Part shown: one piece after another, positions 9,296-19,000 of the stretch | Position numbering within the stretch: position 1 is the stretch's first letter | Layout of the letters: each line of letters starts with the position of its first letter | NCBI RefSeq assembly: GCF_004000805.1 | Contig: NZ_BILY01000026.1 | Span: forward strand, 1-64,000 | Reading direction: 5' to 3' | DNA: 64,000 nt | Source: Paenibacillus glycanilyticus NBRC 16618 | GTDB taxonomy: Bacteria > Bacillota > Bacilli > Paenibacillales > Paenibacillaceae | Program-made: the position numbers and the translations under genes | Notes under the pieces: generated by a model | Databases searched by the model: none | What the model was told of the DNA's origin: nothing | What the model saw: only the letters and a program-made list of their open reading frames with translations

Positions 9296-9775
9296 ATGAC
9301 ACAACGCGTAAATTATATGCAGCAGTCGCCGGAGTTTACCAAAAAAATGATGGAGCTCAGCTATGCGGAGAAATCCAGCTCCATTGAAACGAAGATTATC
9401 CATCTCGTTCATATCAGAGCTTCCCAAATGAACGGCTGCGGATTCTGCCTGGATATGCATGTGAAAGAAGCTAAGATTCACGGCGAGAGAGAATTGCGTC
9501 TCTACCATCTTGCTATCTGGAGAGAATCCACCTTGTTTGACGCTCGGGAAAGAGCTGCGCTTGCTTGGACCGAGGTTTTGACGAAACTGCCGGAGCATGG
9601 CGTATCCGACGAGATCTACAACCTTGTTCGCGAACAATTCACGGAGAAGGAAATCTCCGACCTGACTTACTCGATCATGGCAATCAATGCCTGGAACCGT
9701 GCAAACGTTGCTTTCAGAACAGAGCCCGGCTCCGCCGATGCTGCGTTTGGCTTGACAAAAGCCGGCTTGAACTAA
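9296..9775 (+). CDS. Carboxymuconolactone decarboxylase / AhpD-like alkylhydroperoxidase
   Basis: 159 aa, all-helical AhpD fold. The redox motif CGFC followed by LDMHVKEA (about residues 44-55) is the CxxC-x3-H motif of AhpD-type peroxidases. Such proteins use the cysteine pair to reduce peroxides with a thiol partner. Strong ribosome site GAGGAGGAAC before ATG 9296. Stands alone and ends at its own terminator. Confidence 0.87.
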   Translation: MTQRVNYMQQSPEFTKKMMELSYAEKSSSIETKIIHLVHIRASQMNGCGFCLDMHVKEAKIHGERELRLYHLAIWRESTLFDARERAALAWTEVLTKLPEHGVSDEIYNLVREQFTEKEISDLTYSIMAINAWNRANVAFRTEPGSADAAFGLTKAGLN

Positions 9776-9818
9776 TCGAAGCTTGGCACCAGGTTTAGCG
9801 ACAGAATTGAATAAATAG

Positions 9819-9856
9819 AAGGAGATCCGGCATAGCGACGGGTCTCCTTTCTTTTT
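9819..9856 (+). terminator. Intrinsic terminator
   Basis: Ten-pair stem AAGGAGATCC / GGGTCTCCTT followed by TCTTTTTATTT, downstream of the AhpD-like gene. Confidence 0.8.
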
Positions 9857-10004
9857 ATTTGCTCCAATATTTCTCGAGTTCTTTGAATGGATGACTCCAT
9901 CACCTCTGTTTATTGCTATCCCCGGTGGAACCGTTTATATTAGGTAATGTTCTACTTAAATTGATTTCGTTATGATTAGATATAAAAGAAAGTGGAGGAG
10001 AAGG

Positions 10005-10658
10005 TTGATTAGCGCGCATGATTTTTGGCTTCCTATCCGGCTATCCATACAAGTAGCCTTGTTCTCGAGCCTTTTTGTGCTGTTTCTTGGGGTAGCTGCA
10101 GCATGGTGGATATCCCGGACAAAGCTAAAAGGCAAGATACTCATCGAAACCGTATTTATGCTGCCGTTGGTCCTTCCGCCAACAGTTGTTGGTTTTTTAT
10201 TACTTGTGATATTGGGAAGGAGAAGCTGGTTGGGGCGGGCGATCGAATGGCTGTTCTCGGCTCCGGTTATTTTCACGTGGTGGGCAGCGGTTATTGCCGC
10301 GGTTGTCGTTTCTTTTCCGCTGGTGTATCAAACCATGAAAGTTGGCTTTCAATCCGTCGATAAAAAATTGGAAGAGGCTGGACGGTCAATCGGGGCGAAT
10401 GAATGGCAGGTTTTCCGGCACATAACATTGCCGCTGGCATTCCGATCGCTTGTTTCGGCATATATACTTGGTTTTGCACGCGGATTAGGCGAGTTTGGCG
10501 CTACGCTGATGATAGCAGGGAACATTCCGGGCAAGACGCAAACGATACCTACCGCCATCTATGTAGCCGTTGATTCCGGCAATACAACGCTGGCATGGGC
10601 ATGGACAGGCTCCATCATTGTGATCTCGTTTATCTTGCTCTTAATAAGCAGACGATAA
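10005..10658 (+). CDS. modB: Molybdate-type ABC transporter permease (ModB), orphan
   Basis: Membrane permease of a molybdate/tungstate ABC importer, about 217 aa. The N-terminus HDFWLPIRLSIQVALFS is typical of ModB. The EAA loop that contacts the ATPase reads EEAGRSIGANEWQVFRHITLP, followed by RGLGEFGATLMIAGNIPGKTQTIPTAIY. TTG at 10005 has GGAGG six bases upstream; the in-frame ATG at 9972 has no ribosome site. Neither the binding protein (ModA) nor the ATPase (ModC) is encoded nearby, which is unusual. Confidence 0.85.
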   Translation: MISAHDFWLPIRLSIQVALFSSLFVLFLGVAAAWWISRTKLKGKILIETVFMLPLVLPPTVVGFLLLVILGRRSWLGRAIEWLFSAPVIFTWWAAVIAAVVVSFPLVYQTMKVGFQSVDKKLEEAGRSIGANEWQVFRHITLPLAFRSLVSAYILGFARGLGEFGATLMIAGNIPGKTQTIPTAIYVAVDSGNTTLAWAWTGSIIVISFILLLISRR

Positions 10659-10661
10659 CGG

Positions 10662-10698
10662 AAAGCAGCTGCCGATTTTTTTCGGAAGCTGCTTTTTT
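10662..10698 (+). terminator. Terminator after modB
   Basis: AAAGCAGCT / AGCTGCTTT stem with inner CCG/CGG pairing, followed by T6. Confidence 0.8.
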
Positions 10699-10799
10699 GT
10701 AATGAAATATTCACGATTCCTTCAATGAACAGCCACATGGCCAGCCATATGAAGTCATGTTGAACGTGTATAATCGACCTAAGGAAAGGAGTGCATTCT

Positions 10800-11204
10800 A
10801 TGAAAAACAGCATATTAAAATCCCCGACCATGTGGCTCGTTGTAGCGATAATTATGATATGTGCTTTATTTTTCTTCTTCTTCTCCTCATCAAACACGAA
10901 AACAAATGCGGAGGCACCCGCCGTTTCTATGCAGGAAGGTTATCAGGTGGTTACGATCCAAGTCAAGAAGGACGGTTTTTACCCTTCAAAAATTGAAGTG
11001 AAGGCTGGAGTTCCCGTAAAGCTGAACTTTGTCAAGAATACCTCTTTTACCTGCATAACAAGCGTGGATTCGGATGAGCTCGGATTCGATCTTTATTTGA
11101 AAAAAGGGGAGAATTACACGACGCTGGATCATTTATCGCCCGGGTCGTATCCATTTGATTGCGGAATGTACATGTACCACGGAACGATAACGGTCGTTGC
11201 CTGA
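10800..11204 (+). CDS. Membrane-anchored cupredoxin-domain protein
   Basis: 134 aa. An N-terminal membrane anchor (about residues 7-30) is followed by a cupredoxin-like beta-sandwich. The C-terminal DCGMYMYHGTITVV contains Cys, Met and His in the arrangement of a copper-binding loop; FVKNTSFTCITSV is the usual mid-domain stretch. ATG 10800 lies eight bases after GGAG; an in-frame GTG at 10791 overlaps that site. Probably binds copper outside the membrane; partner unknown. Confidence 0.8.
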   Translation: MKNSILKSPTMWLVVAIIMICALFFFFFSSSNTKTNAEAPAVSMQEGYQVVTIQVKKDGFYPSKIEVKAGVPVKLNFVKNTSFTCITSVDSDELGFDLYLKKGENYTTLDHLSPGSYPFDCGMYMYHGTITVVA

Positions 11205-11228
11205 TCAACATAAAATAAACCGTTAGCC

Positions 11229-11261
11229 AAAAAGCTGCAGATTAACGATCTGTAGCTTTTT
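11229..11261 (+). terminator. Terminator after cupredoxin gene
   Basis: AAAAAGCTGCAGAT / ATCTGTAGCTTTTT hairpin with TAACG loop. Confidence 0.75.
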
Positions 11262-11399
11262 ACTGATTTTAAAGATAGGCAAAATTCATAGATTGGCTTG
11301 TTTGGCACCCTATGCCCGGGATACATAATGACCGCATTTCGGGTAACGCTATGAGATAGCACCTTATTGCGATTTCTAGGGTTAGGAGAATAAACGAAC

Positions 11400-12665
11400 A
11401 TGGCGAACAGCGAAAGTGTAGTGGATAAAATAAAAGAATCCTCAATCCCGCTAAGAAGCGCAGCGGATCTTGACCCATTAATCCAAGCCATTGGAGATGC
11501 GGATTTTGTATTATTGGGCGAAGCCTCTCACGGGACGTCCGAGTTTTATACATGGAGAGCGGAGTTGTCCAAGAGACTTATTGCCGAGAGAGGTTTCTCT
11601 TTTATTGCGGTGGAGGGGGACTGGCCCTCCTGTTATACCCTCAATCGATATGTAAAACAGTACAACGGCGCTGCTCCAAATCCGAGAGAGGCGCTCCGCG
11701 ACTATAACCGTTGGCCGACCTGGATGTGGGCTAACGAAGAAATTTTGCAATTAACGGAATGGCTTCATGATTACAATCGTTCTCTATCTTCGAAGTCGAA
11801 GATTGGCTTTTATGGCATTGACGTATACAGCTTGTGGGAATCCATGGACGAAATTTTGAAGCATTTGGAGCAAACGGGCTCGCCGGAGCTGGAGACGGCG
11901 CGCAAGGCGTTTGCCTGCTTTGATCCTTATAACCGCGAACCGCAAAACTACGGGGTTTCCGCTGCATTTTTATCCGAAAGCTGCGAAGAAGAAGTTGTGC
12001 AGTTATTGAGAGACCTTCAAAGGAAAAGACAGCTGAGCGACAACCGTGACGAAGCGCTCCTCAGCGATGAGCTGAACGCACTCGTAGCCGTAAACGCCGA
12101 GCGTTACTATCAGTCGATGGTGCGTGGAGGACCCGAATCCTGGAACGTTCGGGATCAGCACATGGTGGAAGCGCTGAACAGAATCAAAGCCTTTCACGGC
12201 CAAGGGGCCAAGGCTATTGTGTGGGAGCATAATACTCATATCGGCGACGCCCGCGCAACGGATATGCTCGAAGACGGTATGGTGAACGTCGGCCAGCTGG
12301 TTCGGGAGAAATACGGGGAAGACCGTGTTTATGCCATCGGTTTCGGCACGCATAGGGGAACCGTTATTGCTTCGGATGAGTGGGGCGGAGAGATGATAAC
12401 AATGAGCGTGCCGGATGCCCGTAAGGACAGCTGGGAAGACCTGATGCATCAAGCGGGCGCTTTTGACAAAATCCTGCTGTTCGATGAGCAAGATTTATCT
12501 CTATCGGAGCCGATTGGGCACCGCGCGATAGGTGTTGTCTATAATCCTCGGCGAGAGCGGGGGAATTACGTTCCATCTGTTCTGCCTCACAGATACAATG
12601 CGTTTATTCACATCGAGGAGTCGCATGCGCTGTCACCGTTGAATCAAGAAGTATTGCATATTTGA
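11400..12665 (+). CDS. Erythromycin esterase family protein
   Basis: 421 aa, the size of Ere-type enzymes. LLGEASHGTSEFYTWRAEL (about residues 38-56) has the GExxHG signature with the catalytic His, and WEHNTHIGDARATDM has the second conserved His. EreA/EreB hydrolyse the lactone of macrolides. Many Bacillales homologues (succinoglycan-biosynthesis-type or Bcr-type) have no proven macrolide activity, so resistance is only possible. Ribosome site TAGGAG before ATG 11400. Convergent with the next gene across a shared terminator. Confidence 0.85.
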   Translation: MANSESVVDKIKESSIPLRSAADLDPLIQAIGDADFVLLGEASHGTSEFYTWRAELSKRLIAERGFSFIAVEGDWPSCYTLNRYVKQYNGAAPNPREALRDYNRWPTWMWANEEILQLTEWLHDYNRSLSSKSKIGFYGIDVYSLWESMDEILKHLEQTGSPELETARKAFACFDPYNREPQNYGVSAAFLSESCEEEVVQLLRDLQRKRQLSDNRDEALLSDELNALVAVNAERYYQSMVRGGPESWNVRDQHMVEALNRIKAFHGQGAKAIVWEHNTHIGDARATDMLEDGMVNVGQLVREKYGEDRVYAIGFGTHRGTVIASDEWGGEMITMSVPDARKDSWEDLMHQAGAFDKILLFDEQDLSLSEPIGHRAIGVVYNPRRERGNYVPSVLPHRYNAFIHIEESHALSPLNQEVLHI

Positions 12666-12672
12666 ACGGGAA

Positions 12673-12705
12673 AAAGGGATATTCCTCAACCGGGAATATC
12701 CCTTT
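12673..12705. terminator. Bidirectional terminator
   Basis: Perfect 13-pair stem AAAGGGATATTCC / GGAATATCCCTTT between convergent genes, with A and T runs on the two sides. Confidence 0.8.
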
Positions 12706-12713
12706 ATTGCACG

Positions 12714-13088
12714 TTATACAAGGGCGCCAGCCTTCTCCGCGATAGCTACCGCTTGTTCATAATCGTCTTCATCGATAACGACAGTGAGAAGAATGTCGCG
12801 TCCGGCTGTTTCATCAGACTGTCCCCCGGAACTCATGCCGCTTGCGCTAACGTTGGCTGCCGCAAGGATGGCGGCATCCCGATCAGAGAAATCCCCTCCC
12901 AGAGTCAAGTAACCAAGTCCGGGGAAATCGCCTGTTATCGGGTTGCGAATCCGGTCCGATCCGTCGCCCGGATATCCGTCAAACCGGTTAATGGAGCTGT
13001 CTACAAGCTTTAACGCTTTTATTTGCTCGAGTGCTTTTTCTGCTTGCTCGGGACTTTTGAAATAAGCGAGAATATTTTTTTCCGCCAT
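12714..13088 (-). CDS. Hypothetical protein, possible general-stress-like fold
   Basis: 124 aa, soluble. The N-terminus (ILAYFKSPEQAEKALEQIKAL) and C-terminus (LLTVVIDEDDYEQAVAIAEKAG) each look like a beta-alpha unit with the flavour of YflT/GSP17M stress proteins, with a Gly/Ser-rich linker between. The family assignment is weak. ATG at 13088 follows GGGGG by six bases; an upstream in-frame codon at 13115 lacks a ribosome site. Confidence 0.6.
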   Translation of the reverse strand: MAEKNILAYFKSPEQAEKALEQIKALKLVDSSINRFDGYPGDGSDRIRNPITGDFPGLGYLTLGGDFSDRDAAILAAANVSASGMSSGGQSDETAGRDILLTVVIDEDDYEQAVAIAEKAGALV

Positions 13089-13262
13089 GGCAATCCCCCG
13101 GTTCTGCGTAATCATTAATCAGGTTCCACGCTGTATCTTGCGCGTATAGCCTTAGATCTATGCACTATAGGTTACCGGATACGCGCTTACTCGTATGAAA
13201 TTGAAGATTTCGTCCACCCTAAAGTTGATCGCGAAATGAATCGTACAGTGGGGTGAGCTGAT

Positions 13263-14330
13263 TTGTCCAATTCAACCGGGTTATTGACTCCGCCGGCACG
13301 CGATACGAAGGTATTCGTTCCGGAGCTTGTTTATTTTGAGCCTGATGCGCTGAACTATCCGAAAGGCCAACGAATACATGAATGGGCCAAAGAACAAGGG
13401 CTTCCTATTCAAATGACGACCTCGCATAACCGGATAACGAACTTGCCGGGGGAGAGCGATCTGGAGAAATACAGGATTGCGAAGCGTACTCTCGTCGTGG
13501 GCATTCGGAAGACGTTAAAATTCGACCAATCCAAGCCATCGGCCGAGTATGCCATTCCGATTGCTACGGGATGCATGGGGCATTGCCATTATTGCTACCT
13601 GCAGACAACGCTTGGAGCGAAACCGTATATTCGCGTCTACGTAAACACCGACGATATTCTTAACCAGGCTAAACAATATATCGAGGAGCGCTCTCCGGAG
13701 ATTACCCGCTTCGAGGCAGCATGTACCTCCGATCCCGTTGGCCTTGAGCATATTTCCGGCTCACTGAAGGAATACATCGAATTTATGGGGCAGCAGCCTC
13801 TTGGACGGCTGCGTTTTGTCACGAAATACCATCATGTCGAGCCGCTCCTGGATGCGAAGCATAACAAGCATACCCGGTTTCGCTTCAGCGTAAACGCCGA
13901 CTACGTCATCAAGCATTTCGAACCGGGCACGTCGAAGTTCTACGAGCGAATTACCGCAGCTGGCAAGGTTGCCCATGCGGGCTATCCGCTTGGATTTATT
14001 ATTGCGCCGATCATTTGGCATGAAGGATGGGAAGACGGTTACGCCGAACTTATTAGTCAATTAAAACAAGCGCTTCCTCCGGAAGCATGCACCGATCTGA
14101 CATTCGAGCTAATTCAGCATCGCTATACGAAAACAGCCAAAAATATCATTCAGCAGCGCTATCCCAAATCCAAGCTGGAAATGGACGAAGAGAAGCGGAA
14201 ATACAAATGGGGCCGCTGGGGACAGGGGAAATACGTTTACCCCGATGAGCAAGCTAACGCGCTCAAGGAATTTCTTTATAAACGGATCAACGAGCATTTT
14301 CCGGAAGCCAAGATCGAGTATTTTACATGA
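13263..14330 (+). CDS. splB: Spore photoproduct lyase
   Basis: Radical-SAM DNA repair enzyme that reverts spore photoproduct to two thymines during germination. The 355-aa protein has the cluster motif CMGHCHYC (Cx3CxxC) followed by YLQTTLGAKPY (about residues 103-120), and KYHHVEPLL and RFRFSVNADYVIKHFEPGT typical of SplB. Start TTG 13263 has GGGGTGA upstream. The small regulator gene splA that precedes splB in B. subtilis is not present here. Confidence 0.93.
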   Translation: MSNSTGLLTPPARDTKVFVPELVYFEPDALNYPKGQRIHEWAKEQGLPIQMTTSHNRITNLPGESDLEKYRIAKRTLVVGIRKTLKFDQSKPSAEYAIPIATGCMGHCHYCYLQTTLGAKPYIRVYVNTDDILNQAKQYIEERSPEITRFEAACTSDPVGLEHISGSLKEYIEFMGQQPLGRLRFVTKYHHVEPLLDAKHNKHTRFRFSVNADYVIKHFEPGTSKFYERITAAGKVAHAGYPLGFIIAPIIWHEGWEDGYAELISQLKQALPPEACTDLTFELIQHRYTKTAKNIIQQRYPKSKLEMDEEKRKYKWGRWGQGKYVYPDEQANALKEFLYKRINEHFPEAKIEYFT

Positions 14331-14385
14331 TACCAAAGGCCAGGGAACAGATTCGTGCCAGGCAAGCGGCCATGATATAATCGGA

Positions 14386-14423
14386 AGAAGCTAAGTTGCA
14401 GCTAAACAACTTAGCTTCTCTTT
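14386..14423 (+). terminator. Terminator after splB
   Basis: Perfect 13-pair inverted repeat AGAAGCTAAGTTG / CAACTTAGCTTCT with an eight-base loop, followed by a CT-rich stretch. The T tract is weak. Confidence 0.65.
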
Positions 14424-14503
14424 CTAATCGGTTTCCGAACGGTTTTGCGTACATATTTAAAGTTCCTCAAGACGACTGCTTAAGAAGCCCAAAGGAGGAT
14501 CCT

Positions 14504-15715
14504 ATGCGATATTTTCGAATGTTTACGCTTTACGCGACAATTTTTACGCTCCTCGTTCTAACCGGATGCGGGACGGCAGAGCAACAGCAGCCTGAAATCA
14601 GCGAGACGCCAAAGCCTGTCGATCCGATAGCCGAGCTTGTAGCATCCATGAGCTTGTCCGAAAAAATCGGGCAAATGATATTAGTCGGGATGGACGGTAT
14701 GGAAATACAGCCCGAAATAAGCAAGCTAGTCAAGGATAGCCATGTTGGCGGAATTATTCTATACAGCAATAATATCGCGTCGGCATCTCAGACAATTAAG
14801 CTGGTTAACGATCTAAAGCAATTGAATAAAGATAACGGAGCAAAGCTTCCGCTTCTCTTGAGCACGGACCAGGAGGGAGGCCGGGTCTCCCGGTTGCCGA
14901 AGCAAATCAAGGCATTTCCGGCAAGCAGAACGATCGGCAAGACTAACGATCCCCACTATGCCCATCAGGTGGGCATGGCATTAGGCGAAGCGGTGAAAGC
15001 GATTGGCTTGAATACCGATTTCGCACCCGTACTGGATATCAACACAAATCCCAAAAATCCGGTCATCGGCAACCGCGCTTTCGGAACCACGGCAGAATTG
15101 GTCAGCAGCATGGGCGTGCAGGAGATGCTTGGCATCCAATCGGAAGGGGTTATACCGGTGGTCAAGCATTTTCCCGGACATGGCGACACTTCCGTTGATT
15201 CGCATCTCGGTCTGCCTGTTGTCGATCATGATCTGGAACGGCTCCGCTCCATTGAGTTTGTACCGTTCAGCTCGGCAATTAAGGAAGGTGCGCCAATGGT
15301 AATGGTTGCGCATATTTTAATGACCAAGCTTGATCCGAACACACCAGCCTCTATGTCAAAAAAGGTTATCCAGGATTATTTGAGAGGGGAGCTTAAGTTC
15401 GGCGGAGTCGTTATTACGGACGATATGACAATGGGAGCCGTAGGAAAGGTTAAACCAATCGGGCCAGCCTCCGTACAAGCCGTGCAAGCCGGCGCGGATA
15501 TCATTCTTGTCGGGCATGACCCCATTCAGCAGCAAACCGTTATCGATGCACTGACTGCAGCTGCGCAGAACGGAGAAATCTCTCCGTCTGTTCTGGATGC
15601 CAGCGTGTATCGCATCGTCAAGCTTAAGCAAAGCTTCAAATTATCGGATCAGCCAACGTCTTCTATCGATATAGCAGCGCTGAACCAACACATTCAAGCC
15701 GCACTGAAAAAATGA
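14504..15715 (+). CDS. Beta-N-acetylhexosaminidase lipoprotein, GH3 (NagZ-type)
   Basis: Removes N-acetylglucosamine from muropeptides or chitooligosaccharides at the cell surface. About 403 aa. Signal peptide with lipobox LTGC (residues ~16-19). GH3 motifs: STDQEGGRVSRLP, the His/Asp dyad loop VKHFPGHGDTSVDSH, and VVITDDMTMGAV with the nucleophile Asp. The start ATG 14504 follows AAAGGAGG by six bases. It lacks the second alpha/beta sandwich of the 640-aa B. subtilis NagZ. Confidence 0.9.
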   Translation: MRYFRMFTLYATIFTLLVLTGCGTAEQQQPEISETPKPVDPIAELVASMSLSEKIGQMILVGMDGMEIQPEISKLVKDSHVGGIILYSNNIASASQTIKLVNDLKQLNKDNGAKLPLLLSTDQEGGRVSRLPKQIKAFPASRTIGKTNDPHYAHQVGMALGEAVKAIGLNTDFAPVLDINTNPKNPVIGNRAFGTTAELVSSMGVQEMLGIQSEGVIPVVKHFPGHGDTSVDSHLGLPVVDHDLERLRSIEFVPFSSAIKEGAPMVMVAHILMTKLDPNTPASMSKKVIQDYLRGELKFGGVVITDDMTMGAVGKVKPIGPASVQAVQAGADIILVGHDPIQQQTVIDALTAAAQNGEISPSVLDASVYRIVKLKQSFKLSDQPTSSIDIAALNQHIQAALKK

Positions 15716-16057
15716 GAATCAAATCGAAAAATGGATTCGAGAGCTTTCAGATCGCAAAAAATAACGTTAGCGTGGCCCGCAGAGAAACTGCGGGCTTTTT
15801 TGTTTTGTACAGTCCAATACAAAACGATTAATACAGTATTTAACGCCAAATACAGCTTTAATGTGCTGCTATTCGAGAATTGAACAGTTTCCATCTGATT
15901 CGTGATCAGGCACGATGAAGGAGTGGATAAGGGAGGTGAAGACTGATTCAGAGCGGTTAGCAGCAGAGAGAGGAACTTCTTAGCAATCATAACAGGGGAG
16001 AAGAAGCCGGAAGCATCTGTATGCCATTATTCCAGTAACGAAAGAGAGAGTGAACTT
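15716..16057. other. 342-bp intergenic region
   Basis: Holds the terminator at 15775-15803 and, directly after it, an inverted repeat TTTTGTA-N8-TACAAAA (15803-15824) that could be an operator or part of the terminator. The remainder is the leader of the downstream secreted protein with GAGAGAGTGA before its ATG. No other gene is seen. Confidence 0.6.
15775..15803 (+). terminator. Terminator after GH3 gene
   Basis: GCCCGCAG / CTGCGGGC stem, AGAAA loop, followed by TTTTTTGTTTT. Confidence 0.88.
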
Positions 16058-19000
16058 ATGAGATTAGCCAAGTCGATACGGACTTCCAGGACCGACAAAA
16101 AAATCGCAAGCCTTTTATGCGCGACAGCCTTGCTGCTTCCCGTCATACCCGCGATGCCTGCTTACGCCGCAACCTTGAATGTCGCTTCGTACGGCGCGAA
16201 CGGCACGGACACGGGCGACGACAGCGCGGCTATTCAAGCGGCCGTTAACGCGGCTGTCAGCGGCGATACGGTCTTTATTCCCGATGGCACGTATTATCTG
16301 GGAACCGCGGTTAGCGGAAAATCCGGCGTCAAAATTACGGGACAAAGCAGGGACAACACGATTATTAAATACAATTCGACCTCCGCTAATACGTTTTTCT
16401 CGCTCTACAACTTGTCGGGCGCCGAAGTGTCGTCCATGACGCTTGACGCGGGCAGCAGCGCGGTCCCGCAATCCGCCGTTGTATCGGAAAACGGCAGCGG
16501 CAATAAAATGCTCAATTTGAAGGTCAAGGATTTCGGCATGTCTTCCGGGTTCGGCCCGTTTGCCCTATACGGTGTCAACACGGATAATCTGACCATCGCG
16601 GACAGCGTGGTAACCAATATCGGAGTCAATTCGGACTGGGGCGGCGGCGTACGCGTTGGCTGGGGCTCGGATCATGCGCTTGTCGAGAATAACTATGTTG
16701 CGGAAACCGGACGCGGCGGCATCTTTATAAACGACGACAGCCCTTACGCAATTGTTCGGGGGAATACGGTCGCCGGCACAGGGAAGAAAATGGAAGGACT
16801 CGGCATCGAGCTCCATACCAACGTAGATTATTCCCTGGTTGAGAACAATACGGTCGATCATTGGATCAGCACGGTTCGGTCGGCTTATATCGCGGTTCGC
16901 AACAACTATGTCGGCTCCAGCACAACCGTGGGGAATATGGGGCTTGAGGTGATGGTTGACCACGGCGTCACTTCCGGCAATATGGTTGACGGCGGCCAGC
17001 AGGTCGGCATTCAACAATCGCCGGGTACCGGCTATCAGCTCTGGAACTACAACACGGTCCAGAATATGGTGATGTGGGGCATGCAGCTGCAAGGCGAAGG
17101 CACGGGACAAACGGAGCAATACCAATATTTTTACAAAAATACGTTTAAAGACGGTGCCGCCGGCAATCCGAAAGCAGCTTATCCCGGTTACGACGGCAAC
17201 GCGGTCCGCATTCACGGCAATACGAAAAACGTGACGTTCGACAGCAATACGATTACGAATAACGGACGAAAAGCAATCGAAATTACTACCGCGGGCGGTA
17301 CCGATCGACTAAGCTTCATTAATAACATCATTACAAACAACGCCGGGCCATCCATCGACCAATATCCTTCCTCGGCAGCGGACCTGGAGTGGAGCAACAA
17401 TACGGTCAGCGGCAATGGCAATAACACGCAGCTTACAAGCAGGGGCTTCAGCGATCCGAAGCCGGTAGCGAACTTCACAGCTCCGCTTACCGTGCAGCTC
17501 GGTCAATCCGTGACGTTCACGAATACATCGACCGATAACGGTACCATCGTCGAGAATTTGTGGGATCTCGGCGAAGGACTGCCGGTTACGACAGTCAGTC
17601 CAACCTATACTTATCAGAAGCCCGGTACTTATCAAGTTATTCTTGGCGTTTGGGATAATGGCGGACGCGCCAGCGTAAAGGAACAGTCCGTTACCGTTAT
17701 CGCGGGGCCGCCGGATACAACGGCTCCTACTACGCCAACCAATTTGACGTCTCCATCGAAGACCGATACAAGCGTTACGCTGACTTGGACGGCATCTACG
17801 GACAACATCGGCATTGCCGGCTACGACGTTTACAAGGACGGCGTGCTGGCGGGTTCGACGGTTGGCCCAACCACGACTTCCTTTACGGTTAACGGCTTGA
17901 CCTCCAACACGGCTTACAGCTTTGCCGTCAAAGCGAAGGACGCATCCGGCAATACCTCCGGGCTGAGCAGCGCCATCAGCGTGACGACCAGCTCGATTCC
18001 GACACCCGTATGGGTAGCATGCGCGGGCGAGAACAATATGTGCAGCTTCACGGGAACGAAGGAAGTCCGCTACGGCGCCGCAGGTCTATACAATTACGGC
18101 ACGTATACAAATGGCGTCATGTGCGCAAACAACATATTTGGCGATCCGGCTCCCGGACAATATAAAACCTGCGACGTAAACATGGCTGCCGGCGGTGGCG
18201 GAAGCGATACACAGGCGCCTACGGCTCCAACCGGATTGTCTACTCCTTCGAAGACATCGTCAAGCGTTAATCTGACTTGGTCGGCATCGACGGACAACGT
18301 GGGTGTTACGGGCTACGACATTTATAACGGAAGTACCCTCGCCGGATCAACCACGGGCGCCACTTCCTTTAACGTAACCTCACTATCTCCAAGCACAACC
18401 TATTCATTCACGGTGAAGGCGAAGGATGCCGCCGGCAACGTATCTGCCGCAAGCACCCCGCTAAGCATAACGACGAATGCTCCGGCTGGCGATACGCAAG
18501 CTCCAACGGCGCCAACAGGGCTTACTTCGCCATCGAAGACGTCCACAAGCATAAGCCTGTCTTGGTCGGCTTCGACGGACAACGTGGGCGTAACCGGATA
18601 CGAAGTCTACAACGGAGCAACGCTTGCGGGCACAACAACGGGAGCCACGTCGCTTAATGTAACGGGCTTGTCTCCAAGCTCGACCTACAGTTTTACGGTG
18701 AAAGCGAAAGACGCCGCCGGCAACGTGTCGGCAGCAAGCGCTGCGCTGAACGTTACGACAAACTCCTCCGGCGGCCAGACGCCTACGGGCTCCATCACAC
18801 GCGAATACTGGACGAATATTACGGGCAGTACGATTGCCAGCATCCCGACCGGTACGGCACCTACCGGAACCAGTTCGTTAACAAGCTTCCAGGCGCCGTC
18901 CAACTGGGGCGATAATTACGGCACGCGGATCCGCGGCTATATTGTCCCTTCTGTAACGGGTATCTATCAATTCTCAATCGCGGGAGATAATAACAGCGTA

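Noticed and set aside
13136..13262. Possible sigma-G promoter for splB (GTATA ... CACTATA)
   Set aside because: The gap between the elements is about 14 bases rather than 17-18 and the -10 match is poor.
16115..17215. Several open frames of 60-216 codons on the minus strand within the beta-helix gene
   Set aside because: Antisense to a well supported gene, without ribosome sites or recognisable domains.
18205..18762. Repeated DNA in the beta-helix gene as a CRISPR array or mobile repeat
   Set aside because: The repeats are ~285 bp, in frame, and encode FN3 domains; no short regularly spaced repeats or terminal inverted repeats are present.
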